Shown piece after piece: positions 37,064-46,572 of a DNA stretch of 64,000 nt. Source of the stretch: Varanus komodoensis (lineage: Eukaryota; Chordata; Lepidosauria; Squamata; Varanidae); NCBI RefSeq assembly GCF_004798865.1, contig NW_025336401.1, positions 2,235,795 to 2,299,794 on the forward strand. The letters run 5' to 3'. Position numbers and translations under genes: made by a program. The notes beneath the pieces are model-generated. The model was not told the origin of the DNA. It saw nothing but the letters and a program-made list of their open reading frames with translations, and did not search any database. The stretch's first letter is position 1, and each line of letters begins with the position of its first letter.

Positions 37064-37237
37064 CTTTAAAGAATCAAAGCAGGCGATGACACGGCCGTTC
37101 TCCACATGGCAGCTCCGGGAGGGGTGGGCAAACTTGCACTCTGTGTCAGACCGAGAGCAAGTGCCTCGCTGAAATTCTCGACAGACTTCTAACGTCAGCC
37201 ATTTTGTATCACGGACCAAAGAAACGTTCACAGCCAT
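37064..37237 (-). CDS. MBNL3: MBNL3 first coding exon: start codon, zinc finger 1 and start of finger 2
   Basis: The coding part is 174 bp (residues 1-58). It begins [18 protein letters not shown], which matches the conserved muscleblind N-terminus and sets the start; the ATG has A at -3 and G at +4, a good Kozak context. Finger 1 is C19-X7-C27-X6-C34-X3-H38. Finger 2 starts at C53 and is completed in the next exon. The donor is TTAAAG/GTAAGG, phase 0. The frame continues past the donor without any muscleblind similarity, so that extension is intron. Protein sequence around finger 1 ([13 protein letters not shown]) is closer to MBNL1/2 than to human MBNL3. Assignment to MBNL3 therefore rests mainly on the downstream exons. 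The product should act mainly in the nucleus as a splicing factor; MBNL3 is known to antagonise muscle differentiation in other vertebrates. Confidence 0.92.
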
Positions 37238-38180
37238 ATTAAAAACTACCCGGAAAAAAAAGGGGAAGGAAAAAGGGGGAATGAAACACGAGCAACACCA
37301 CCCTTTTTCCGCAGAATAGTACTGCCGATTTTTTTAAGAGGAAAAAAAGTTTAAAAAGGGAATTCAAGTTTAAAAACTGTGAAGAAAGAACTAACTTGTT
37401 GCTTTGGTAAAATTTCTATTCGTCAGCACTTAGGTTTCCATTGAACTCAAATTGTGTTTGTCGAAAACAAGGATGAAACATAAAGCCAATCATAAAATAG
37501 AAATCTCATCAGAGTTAACTCAGAAATCAAATTAGAGGCCAGCTCCTAAAAAGTGCAATTGTCGAAGTTAAAATAGAAATGTTATATATTTATATATATT
37601 TATATATATATATATATAATATTTGTGCCACTGCCAAAATTATTTCAAAATAACTGGCAGACTTTTATTTTCCTCCAAGGATTCTGTGCTCTCCAGTTAT
37701 TTCAGCAATCCTCAAAATGCAAAAACAAAAAACAGAAAAAAGCCTCAGCTGCAGGTTGAATGGAATGCTTTCGTTTCTTGGCGGGGAAGGAATCTTTTCA
37801 CAAGTTTCGACTCTTCCGTCTTGCTTCTCAAAATCCAACAACGTTGCAAGTACTCAAGCCAAGCGAAGAAAGGTTATGATTTCCTTTTCTTTTGTTTGCT
37901 TTGCTTTTTTTTATTTTTAGAAGAAGAGTTGAGTTTGCTACATAGTCAGGAGGAAGGGGATAAAAGATGGCTGAGCAAATTGAGTTGTAAAGGGGAAGGA
38001 AAAAAAGATGGTCGAGTTACTGTCGGGATGTGAACAGCAAGCAGCACCCAACGTAAAAAATGAATCAGCAAAAAAAGAAGGGAATATATATATGGATATA
38101 TATATTTTTAAAAAGCGAGCGTGGCAAAGCCCTAGACAGCAGTGATGATGCGGGCTTCAAGGAAGGCACTATCCAGCAAC
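37238..38180 (-). other. MBNL3: 5' UTR portion of the MBNL3 start-codon exon
   Basis: Upstream of the ATG there is about 943 bp of untranslated sequence back to a strong acceptor, cttctcttccgcag/GTTGCTGG, at 38181/38180. Long, AT-rich 5' UTRs in the start-codon exon are known for muscleblind genes. The stretch is AT-rich, free of recognisable mobile elements and has no long open frame of interest. It holds a TA-rich simple repeat (37583-37619), a second TA-rich patch near 38080-38110, and a pyrimidine-rich run on the sense strand just before the start codon. The first 70 nt carry six YGCY motifs, the binding motif of the protein itself. The acceptor call is inference from sequence; a cDNA would settle it. 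Confidence 0.7.
37583..37619. repeat. TA-rich simple repeat in the 5' UTR
   Basis: TATATATTTATATATATT-type units within the start-codon exon. It would appear as AU repeats in the mRNA. Confidence 0.9.
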
Positions 38181-38352
38181 CTGCGGAAGAGAAGAAATAG
38201 AATCAGCTAAGCCAAGTCCGAACCCACCCTCCGGCTTCCAACTCCTGTTTGGAGAAGCAACTGGAAATGCATTTTAACAGGAGATCTCCAGATACGGACA
38301 GTGCAGCGTGCCGAAGTCGGCCATGGTAGGTGTTTTCCTTAATAAAAAATAA

Positions 38353-38402
38353 TAGAGAGAGAGAGAGAGACAGAGAGGGGGAGAGAGAGAGAGACAGAGA
38401 AG
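38353..38402. repeat. imperfect (GA)n repeat
   Basis: GA units with a few changes. On the sense strand this is a long CT tract upstream of the start-codon exon acceptor. Confidence 0.92.
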
Positions 38403-38499
38403 GGCATTTCACACACAAAGCTGCACATGGTAGCGGGGAGCACCCAATCGCATTTACCGTTGCAGCAGAAACTCTGGGCAGGCATCCAATAAAAAAGAT

Positions 38500-38960
38500 G
38501 GTTTCATATTCATCTACGTCTGGCAGGCGTCCTCCCTCGCTCTGGCTCTCCCTCGCTCGTTCTCTTTCTGTGCCCGCTACGCCTCCGCCTGGTGTTGCGA
38601 CGGGCGGGCGGGCGGGCGGGCGGGCGGCCTCTGGTGCATCCGTGATGTGCCTCCGGGTCCCCACCAAGAGCCCGGCCGGCGCGGGCTCCGTTCCGCGTGT
38701 GCCGCCATCACCAGGAAGGGAGCGGTCCGCGGCCCTGCCGCGAGCCGCCGACCCCTGGGAGCAGACACGATCCCGCGAGCCACCGCTGAGCCCTCACTCT
38801 CGCTCACTGCCTGCCCCGTCCGCCCCCAGCGCACGCAGACGCCGAGTCCCGATACCGCACCCTCCTGCAACCCGGAGCGGCTGGCTGTGGCAACCTGCCA
38901 TGACCAGAACGCGGCTTGACAGAAAACTGGGTGGGGAAGCCTCAGCCCCAGCGGCCTTGG
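38500..38960 (-). promoter_or_regulatory. CpG island, likely MBNL3 promoter and first exon region
   Basis: This is a dense GC- and CpG-rich block, with several dozen CpGs, in otherwise CpG-poor DNA. It contains a (GGGC)n run at 38601-38627. It lies 0.3-0.8 kb upstream of the start-codon exon, in the right place for the promoter and a non-coding first exon. On the minus strand a possible donor, CAACG/GTAAAT, sits at 38458/38457 and would leave a 277 nt intron ending at the exon acceptor. No TATA box was identified. A 259-residue plus-strand open frame crosses the island, but it is low complexity and resembles no known protein. Confidence 0.6.
38601..38627. repeat. (GGGC)n repeat in the CpG island
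   Basis: Six to seven GGGC units. Potential Sp1-like binding and G-quadruplex on the plus strand. Confidence 0.92.
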
Positions 38961-39479
38961 CAGACAATGGAGGAATCAGCCGCCATCTGCTCTTTTCTCT
39001 GCACTATAAATCCTCGGGGAAGGAAAGGGTTGTGTACATGGACGTCTGGCAGACGAGCGATTTCTGTCCCCTTCCACTAGCAAACATTTACAGCTGGGAG
39101 TCTAGATAGCCGCCTAAAGCGAACCAATGCAAACGGGAACCAAGGCTGCCAGTCCAGCGCTCGTCTCGCCCCATTAACTGCTCCGCATCCGTCATGGACT
39201 GCGTTTAACCCCCTGCTCACTAGCACAAGCTCGGCTGCAAAAAACGGAGAAAACTCCTTGGACAGGCAGATTTTCCTTCCTGGTGAAACCAGGAGGAACA
39301 CCCAGGAAGAAATCCAAGCCTACTTCGGAACAGAGGAGTCTGTGCATTTCTTTTTCTGTGCTTCTGGAATATTTAACTCCTTGCTATTAGCTCCGTATCG
39401 GGGCTGGCCTGTTCGTGCAATTCCACATTTCGACTCTTCCCTCTGAATGCTCCGATCGAGGCAGCTGCAGCAAGAGTGC

Positions 39480-39640
39480 AGCAGCTCAAAGCTGCGGTGG
39501 AGAGGTTCCCCACGGGGGGTAGACCATTGCTCCGTGGCCAAGCACATGCACCAGGTCCCAGGTCCGACCCCTGGCAGCTCCAGGTAGGCAGGAAAAGCAA
39601 CCGCTTGAAAGCCAGGCATGCTGTGCCCACCAGTGTGGAC
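39480..39640 (+). mobile_element. lizard-type tRNA-headed SINE
   Basis: 'ccaggtcccaggtccgaccc' then 'ctggcagctccaggtagg' and 'cccaccagtgtggacaac' give head, middle and body in order. Decayed. Confidence 0.65.
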
Positions 39641-39939
39641 AACAGACCAGAGGTCCAACTCCACAAAAGGCGGCTTCCTCTCTCGCCCTGTCTACGTGTT
39701 CAGAACGTCAACATGCATCAGCCAGGCAGTGGGATCAATGGTGGGGAATGCAGAACTGAGGACCAAGGCACCTGCCCCTGCCTGCTACCTGTCAAATTCA
39801 CGTGGTCTGATGAGTCCGGCTTTTGCTCTTCCTTGGCCCACCTGGAGGCCCACACAGGAGCAGAAGCCCCCCGGGGGGCAAGTGCCTTCTGCAGCCATTT
39901 CTCCCAGGAGCTCCAGTGCGACTTGCTCATTTGGATTAT

Positions 39940-40415
39940 TCAACAGCATTTACGGCCCGCCCTCTCTCTCCAACTCCAAGGGGTTCCAGGCATCTTATAA
40001 GACAGACACTAATTTATTCATTAAAAATGTCCTTTCAGTCACAATAGAAACTCTAACACGAAAACAGCAGCAGAAAACCAGCAATGTAACAGAGATCAGG
40101 ATATGTGGCGGCAACCAACTACAATGACCTGCTAAAAGCCCTTTATCAGCATTCAAGCAGCTGGCAATGGGGAAGCAAGATACCCCCCCCCCCGGGGTGC
40201 AGCCACCAAAAAGGCCCTCAACTAAATCCAGGTGTCTCTTGGGTGTTCCTGGGGAATCCCAAGCTGGCCTCCTGCAATCCCAATAAGCAGATGGGCAGGA
40301 AAGGACACGCTTTCTATCCTGGTCCTAAGCCATTTAAGGCTTTGGATTATACCCAGAGACTGACTGGAGGCCAGTGCAGTGTGGTCAATCCAAAAAGCAG
40401 ATCTCCTCCTTTCCT
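39940..40415 (-). mobile_element. L2-like LINE 3' fragment
   Basis: In reverse complement it contains the LHW-P and KALNGLGPG segments of the reverse transcriptase C-terminus and further down RAFLVAAP, then a tail ending near 'gggcgggccgtaaatgctg'. It is decayed, with stops. Confidence 0.7.
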
Positions 40416-40741
40416 TCTGCTACCTCTGTTAGCAATTGGTTCATAGCACTCTAGACCAACTGTGGTTTTGGAACATGCTTCCCAGACAGCTCTGTATCAA
40501 GCTCACAGCAATCATTCTGATGTGATGGAGGAAAGCCACACTGGCGAGACCTGCAGTGCTCAGCAATGCATGCCCTTGTTTGGGCACAGATGTTCCTGGC
40601 CACAGGTGGCCACCACATATTTGGGGTCACAGCCGGTTCCAGACGGCAGACTTGCATTTTCCAGGAGCTGCACCCCATCTCACACAGCTTCATCTGCAAA
40701 TGCTGGGCCAGGTTCATGGGCCTACAGAACTTCCGCCTTCC

Positions 40742-41030
40742 CTGGATCTACCTTATTTATTTATTTAAAACATTTCTATGCCGCCCCACTGCAATAAAGC
40801 CTCGGGGAGGCTCACAAAACATCAATAAAATCCCAATACAATAAAACCCCAGTGCAATAAAACCTCAGTGCATTCTCGGCTAAAAATTAAAAAAAAACAA
40901 CCCTAGTTAAATAAATAAATTAACAATTAAAATGACGCTTAAATAAAAAGGTCTTAGCCTGGCGCCGAAAAACAAATAACGACGGTGCCAAGCGGACCTC
41001 AGCCAACACTGTGTCCACTACCGTCTCTGG
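40742..41030 (-). mobile_element. L2-like LINE 3' end, young subfamily
   Basis: The minus strand encodes LAPSLFVFRRQAKTFLFK and ends with 'gtgagcctccccgaggc', 'ggcggcatagaaatgtttt' and AAAT/AATA units. It is nearly identical over this stretch to the plus-strand copy at 53495-53752. Confidence 0.87.
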
Positions 41031-41457
41031 ATATGGCCAGTGATGACCTTCCCAGAAAGAGATGGGAAAGGAGGACATTGGGGGATGACTCCAAACCTCC
41101 CAACCCTGAACAACTTTCCCCAGTAGCTTCATGGAGATCTTAAGCCGCATGGAGGACAAGACTGAAGCGTGGGGGAGACAGCATGGATAAGGGCCTGCCA
41201 CCCCCGGCCCCTCTTCCAGCTTTCCTGCTCCCATTGCAAAAACTGCAGCAATTTTGCAAGGGAACAAGACACAGTATCAAGCTGCATCTCGAGAGCTGTA
41301 ATTTGGGACTCTGTGCTTTGGACTGAAGTGTATATTGTCCTATTATACAGCCCCATCTGGTTGTGTTCACACAGCCTCTGTGTCTCCCACAGAGTCGGCA
41401 ACGGTGCTGGAAGAGGCTACTGAGACTGCGTCCATTTTTGAGGGAGGTGGGATCCAG

Positions 41458-41562
41458 GCCAGCCTTTTTCAACTGGGTGCCCTTCACATGCTTGGGACTG
41501 CGACTCCCAGAATGCATGGCCATTAGCTAAGGGGTTGGGGAAGTCCACATCCTGGTGGGAAG
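41458..41562. mobile_element. palindromic hAT-like MITE, decayed
   Basis: 'tgcttgggactgcgactccc' and 'agaatgcatggccatt' form the left half. 'ggaagtccacatcctgg' and 'aaggctgg' form the inverted right end. Confidence 0.6.
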
Positions 41563-42095
41563 GCTGGTCTAGAAGGTAGGACTGAAAATTCGGCACATGG
41601 GAATCTGTGTGCTACTTTTCTACAAATGTTCCAGAGTTTGCCATCTGTTCAAATTCCATGGTGAATTCAGGCCTAAAACAAGAGCAAGCATTGTGGATGG
41701 AGAAGCTGAACCAACAAGCTGACTTAATTACAAAATCGGGCACCAACGCTAGCTGGGGCAGGCATTACTAAGAATCTTACGGGTAACCTTATGCAAGTTT
41801 AGGAGGAAAAAGGTCTACTGAGCCTTACCCTTACTAGCATCCTGGTCTTTTTTTCCTTGCCTCACCCCATTTGTTTGGACCCACCAAGCATGGAACGCAG
41901 CCCCAGAGCGTCTCCAAAACAGAATCCAGCCCTTGAATTGAAGGGCGCTTCCAAGCCTTGCTGAATGGGCCACAGGGCTTGAGCACGAGGAGAAAATTCA
42001 CGCCTGACTGTGTTGAATACCGAGCCACATGGCACCAGACTCCTTGCTTGAATCTAACACCAGTGGGAAACGGGCTTCTGTTGGTGCCAAAAACT

Positions 42096-42111
42096 GGGGG
42101 GGGGGGGGGGG
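42096..42111. repeat. poly-G tract of 16
   Basis: Longest of many C or G homopolymers in the window (others at 13744-13755, 26724-26735, 40183-40193). Length may be an assembly estimate. Confidence 0.85.
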
Positions 42112-42189
42112 CAAAGGAATTGTTCAGTACGCTGAAGGTCAGAATGCCCCACTGCTTTTTTCCTTTCTCCAGCCAGTTGTGGGTCTTCC

Positions 42190-42310
42190 GTGGCGACATG
42201 TTCAAGATTTCAAAGGGCAGCTCTCCAGACCTGTGCAGTCCTACCTGGAGAGGACAAGGGTCAAATCCAGAACCCTCTGCTTGAAAGCAGGGGCTTTCTC
42301 ATTGGACCTT
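42190..42310 (-). mobile_element. lizard-type tRNA-headed SINE, 5' part
   Basis: In reverse complement: 'ctgctttcaagcagagggtt' and 'ctggatttgacccttgtcc', then 'ctctccaggtagg'. Matches head and middle of the SINE. Confidence 0.62.
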
Positions 42311-43874
42311 GATTTTACCCCACAATTCTCTTCTGAAACAAAAGGGAAGCATCTCCTCCTCACCCCAAAATGACACGACAAGTATTTCCCACTGCACAAT
42401 GCTCAATACAGAGCAGAGACGGCAGATTTATCGCTTAAGTTACACACTCTGAAAGCAAGGAAGTGAGATATTTTACGGTTTGGTGATTTAGTTTAAGCAA
42501 GAATGAAAGGTGGGAGTGGAAACTTTCTCCAGGCCAACCCTCTTCTCACAAAATGTCTGGCAAGCCCTTTGAAAAACATCCTCATTTCAATTTGGAGCTC
42601 CTGGGCCAGCAAACTCTAATCAGCGCATGAGGAGGTGGCATGGAAACAGCTCTGTAGCCGACAGCAAAGCTGCAAAGCAAGCCATCACAGGCTGCTGATG
42701 GGTGGAGACAGGTGGAATTCTGCTAGGACCCAACCGAGAAAAGCATCTGGTGGGTTTCCTGCAAGCAGAAGAGCATTCCCCAGCCCTGGAAGTGCCAAGC
42801 GAAAGACGCTCCTCTCAAACCTTTCACAACAGCCTCTCCTTCGAGATGTATTTGCTTCAAGCAGAGGCGCACCAGTTCTGCAGACCGGGAAGGCACCCTC
42901 CAGCCAAATGGGAACCATTTTACTTTCGAGCAAAATTAGGCTCTTGGGAAGCTTCAGTGAAGACCTACCTCTTATTTTTAAATTTTATTTTGGACTGCCA
43001 CAAATTCACCAGCAAGAGGACTTTTTGAAGGCCACTAAAAAGGTTGGGTGGGGCATTCGGTCTGGTTGTTGCCCATTCTGACTGCCCTTCTGTAAACAAA
43101 AATGGACGGCATTTTCTACACTGACTCGGCACCAGGGCACCTGGGCACACTCCTGGTCCCTCCCGATGGCTGCGTCAGGCCTCTCTCAATTCACATTTTC
43201 ACTACAGAGCTTGCCACCATTCTGCACCATCCTTACCTGGGTTCCAAAAGGAGCTTTTGTCTTTTGGAGCTCAAAATCCATCTAGGTCTTGTCCTTGGGT
43301 GTTTGGGTAAGATACTTTTCTCTTAGTTTCATCAATATGCCTTCTGGGAAATAAACCTTTCGTGGCTATCTGTGTCCACCATAGTAACCGTTTTTGAATG
43401 GGCACCCTCCATGGCCACCATTTTGCGAAAGCGCCCACAACACTCTCCAAATTCCATATGTGCTGGGAACCCTGCAATTGCTGTCATTCGGCTACATCTG
43501 ACACTGACTGCCCATCGCTCGCAAGACTCAGGGTGGGCTGAATCTTCATTTAATACACAAGGGTAACTGCGGCTATGGAGAGGAAATATGCAACCTTTAA
43601 AAATAGGCTGTCTTCTCTCGTTGCCAAGTATTTTAAGGCAAACGCAGGAACCAAACTGGCCAGAGTCCCTTCTTGTCTGAATGCTTCTCCTGGAAACTCA
43701 GGCTACTGGAAAGGTCCAGCTTCCTTGCCGAAAAAGTGCGCCAACTCTCCCAGTGGAGCGGAGTTCCATCTGCTCCCTCTGACAGCCGAATATGAAACTG
43801 CAGAGATTGTCATTCCCACCACACATTCGGTCCTGGCACTTCAGTCTTTGACTTTTACGCTGTTTATCTGTTTG

Positions 43875-43950
43875 GGCAAATATCCTGCCTTTCTGCTAAA
43901 AATACTGCTCAAGGCAGCTAATAATAAAATGCAAAAACTATAATTAAAAC
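43875..43950 (-). mobile_element. LINE or SINE tail remnant
   Basis: 'tatcctgcctttctgct' to 'caaggcagctaataataaaa' resembles the reverse complement of the retroposon tails found elsewhere in this window. Too short to assign to a family. Confidence 0.45.
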
Positions 43951-44384
43951 AAGTAAACACACCCTTTAGACCCTTGCAGCACTGCTGTTTATGGCTGCTT
44001 GTTCACCTATTTGGGAAACTGCATAGAAAAAATGGCTCCATCTCTGCACAAAACGCACAATCTGTAGAGACAACGTCCACTAGCCACTGGGCCTGCTCAC
44101 ACCTCGCGGGGCCTCTGCAGTTTCTCCATCAGGAGCTCTGTTTTTTTCTCAGGTTTTAAAAAGAAAGGAAGTGCACAGCAGTCTTCTCTTATCTTTAAAT
44201 AGTTACAAGTTACCCAATACAAATGTCTCTTCATCACTACATTTAAGGGCCCAATCTTATGCAAATCTTTATTTAAGGGATCTGTCAGACCTTTTTCTGT
44301 CTGAACATGCATATGGTTGCACTCCAAATCACAATAAACATGTTTGGATAGATTCCTGTCCCCCCCACACTGCAAAAAATATTT

Positions 44385-44565
44385 GTATTTCAGGTCAAAA
44401 TATTTTGTTCCAGAACAACAATGGAATCAAGTACCTAGGGAGGTGGTGGACTTTTCCACAGTGGAGGCATTCAAGATACAACTGGACGGCTTCCGAGAGA
44501 AGAATGGTTTAACTGGGAGTCCTGCACTGAGCTCTAGTATTCTGTGATTCCATGATTTATTGGGG
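44385..44565 (+). mobile_element. CR1 LINE 3' end
   Basis: The plus strand encodes QVPREVVDFSTVEAFKIQLD and ends 'attctgtgattccatgat', the known CR1 3' terminal octamer pattern. It is 5'-truncated and lies 44 bp before the BovB fragment. Confidence 0.85.
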
Positions 44566-44608
44566 TCAAACATCACTGCATTTGTCCTTTATTTACTGCT
44601 TTTGAATT

Positions 44609-44937
44609 GTGGTGTTGGAGAAGACTCCTGAGAGTCCCTTGGACTGCAGAGATCAAATCGGTCAATTCTAAAGGAAATCAACCCTGACTCTTCTTTAGAA
44701 GGACAGATGCTGAAGCTGAAGCTCAATGAGAAGGTAGGACTCCCTGGAGAAGACCCTGATGCTGGGAATGACTGACGGCAAAAGAAGGGGATGGCAGAGG
44801 TTGAAGTGGCTAGATGGGGTCACTGGGGTGTGGGGCTGGGTGGCCTCCGGGGGGTGGTGGTGGACAGGAGAACCTGGAGGAACGTTGTCCATGGGGTCGC
44901 AGGGAGTTGGGCAGGACTTTGTGACTGAACAACAAAT
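44609..44937 (+). mobile_element. BovB (RTE clade) LINE 3' end
   Basis: The sequence follows the BovB 3' region closely. It opens 'gtggtgttggagaagactcc', passes 'gaccctgatgctggga' and 'gtccatggggtcgcagg', and ends 'gactgaacaacaaa'. Short internal deletions are evident compared with the ruminant form recalled for comparison. BovB is known in squamates and ruminants and is thought to move between species. Its presence supports a squamate host. Confidence 0.88.
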
Positions 44938-45164
44938 TTAGCAAACATGTTTAATTCTATCACTCTACTTGTTTTCGGATGCAAACTGAAAATGTTTATA
45001 TGCAAACAGGAAAATTTCCAGTGCAAATGATCCCATGGAAATTAGCCAGAGAATGTCCCAGTTCAGTTCCACCCCCCCACCCCCCCAAATCTACAGCATG
45101 GCCTAGAAAAGAGTTTGGCTGGGCCAGGGAACCAGACCACGGTCTCGTCGTTATAAGTCACTGC

Positions 45165-45262
45165 TGATTAGGCTGTTATTGTATTTTAATAGGCTGTTGT
45201 GAGCTGCCCCGAACATCTCACTGGAAAGGAGGGATATACATAATTTTCAATAAATAAGGGAG
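45165..45262 (+). mobile_element. L2-like LINE tail
   Basis: 'ggctgttgtgagctgcccc' followed by 'aaggagggatatacataat' and AATA units, the same tail plan as the other L2-like copies. Confidence 0.65.
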
Positions 45263-45459
45263 TCGGCCCTTGGCAATTGGGTACATTCACCCTCCCAGCC
45301 ATAGCCAATGCAAAGTCGCCTCATGAGAGCACCCAGCTGAAAAAACTGCAGAAGGGAATAAATCTGGAGGTGCTAGAAAGCTTGGAGCCACGTCAAGCGC
45401 TGCCCGTCTGCCTGGGACTGCAGGCAGGCAGTGCGGAGCGGGGATGAGTCTGAGAACCG

Positions 45460-45860
45460 AAGGTCACATTAAGGATGCTGCCGCCGGCAGGATGAGTCTG
45501 CAAAAAAGCGACCGGAGGTAACGCAAGGACAAAGCAGGAGCCCAACTCATTCGTTCGGGAGTCAAATCCCTCGCTGCTGCCCTGTAACTAATCCCCTTCC
45601 AGCCACACAAGCACATGGTTCGTGCCATTAGCAGAAGTCGCAGCGCACGGTGGCGGCTGGCCCGCCCGCCCGCCCGCCTGTAGGAGCCCCTCTGACCCGG
45701 GTCAGGGAGCGACGTGGCGCGTACGGGGGCAGCACCACCGGCCTGCCTTCCCTGGGCAGCTGGCCCTACTCGAGAGGGATGCGCCGCGGCTGCGCGTGCT
45801 TCGGTGGGGAACCGGGGAAAGCGGTTCGCTTGTTTCCCGCTAGGCGAACAAGAGGCCCAG
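45460..45860. promoter_or_regulatory. second CpG-rich block, possible alternative promoter
   Basis: CpG density rises sharply here, with a CCCG run at 45661-45679 and many CGs between 45700 and 45850. It lies 7.3 kb upstream of the start-codon exon. Muscleblind genes often use more than one first exon, so an alternative MBNL3 promoter is possible. A GC-rich regulatory element or chance composition is equally possible. No exon border was assigned. Confidence 0.35.
45661..45679. repeat. (CCCG)n repeat
   Basis: About four units within the second CpG-rich block. Confidence 0.9.
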
Positions 45861-46277
45861 AGGAGGAGAAAGCACATAGGCTGTGGCAAAGGGTTTTTGA
45901 AATCCCGACCTGGGGCAGGGGACAGACTATGTGGAAGTGCTCGGGGCTTATTCCTGCAACTCGGATATAAGTTTGTTGGGACCCCAGGTGCAAAATGGTC
46001 AGGTACATGTCCAGGCACAGGGTGGGATCCAATTCCAAAGCAACTCACCGATCTTGCCCAAGTAGCTTGATCTGGGAGTGGCTAGCAGCTTACACGGAGT
46101 TAAAAGAGGGCATGATGCAGTCGTGGAGAAGAGTTCCGTCAGTGGCTACCAAGCCAGGGAGGCCAGCAGCAGCCCTGTGGAAGAGGAGCAGCTTCGCACG
46201 CAGAAGGCTCCCCTTCTGATGCTCAGCATGTCGAGAGAGGACTGCGGAAGAGTCCTGCCTGAAGCCAGAAAAGCCAC

Positions 46278-46500
46278 TGCTGCCAGCCAGTGTTGGCAAT
46301 ACTGAGCTCCATGAACCAGTGGAAGACACCCCGCTCGGTTCCCATGTTTAGTTCTGTGCTCTGCCTGTAGGAGGATCTGGGTTCAACCTCGGCAATTCCT
46401 GGTAGGTCTGGGAAAGGACCTGGGAAATACAGTGAGCTGGTGCTGCCATTCAGTTTCGGCAATACTAAGCTGGATCGATCCAGGCTCTGACTCTGACGAT
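46278..46500 (+). mobile_element. lizard-type tRNA-headed SINE, 3' end of one copy then a second copy
   Basis: 'gttggcaatactgagctcca' with 'gaaccagtgg' is the 3' end of one copy. It is followed by 'ggatctgggttcaacctcgg', 'ctggtaggtctggg' and 'ggcaatactaagctggat', head to tail of another. Two tandem insertions or an internal duplication. Confidence 0.7.
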
Positions 46501-46519
46501 AGCCATTGTTTCCAAATCA

Positions 46520-46572
46520 CAACTGTAAGGAATTCTGGGAGTTGTGGTCCAAAGCAAGTGGAAGGTACCAGG
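46520..46572. mobile_element. palindromic MITE, half copy
   Basis: 'ggaattctgggagttgtggt' and 'ccaaagcaagtgg' match one arm of the family. Confidence 0.55.

Noticed and set aside
38330-39109. 259-residue plus-strand open frame
   Set aside because: It crosses a CpG island and GA and GGGC repeats. The peptide is low complexity and has no recognisable domain, and GC-rich DNA has few stops by chance.
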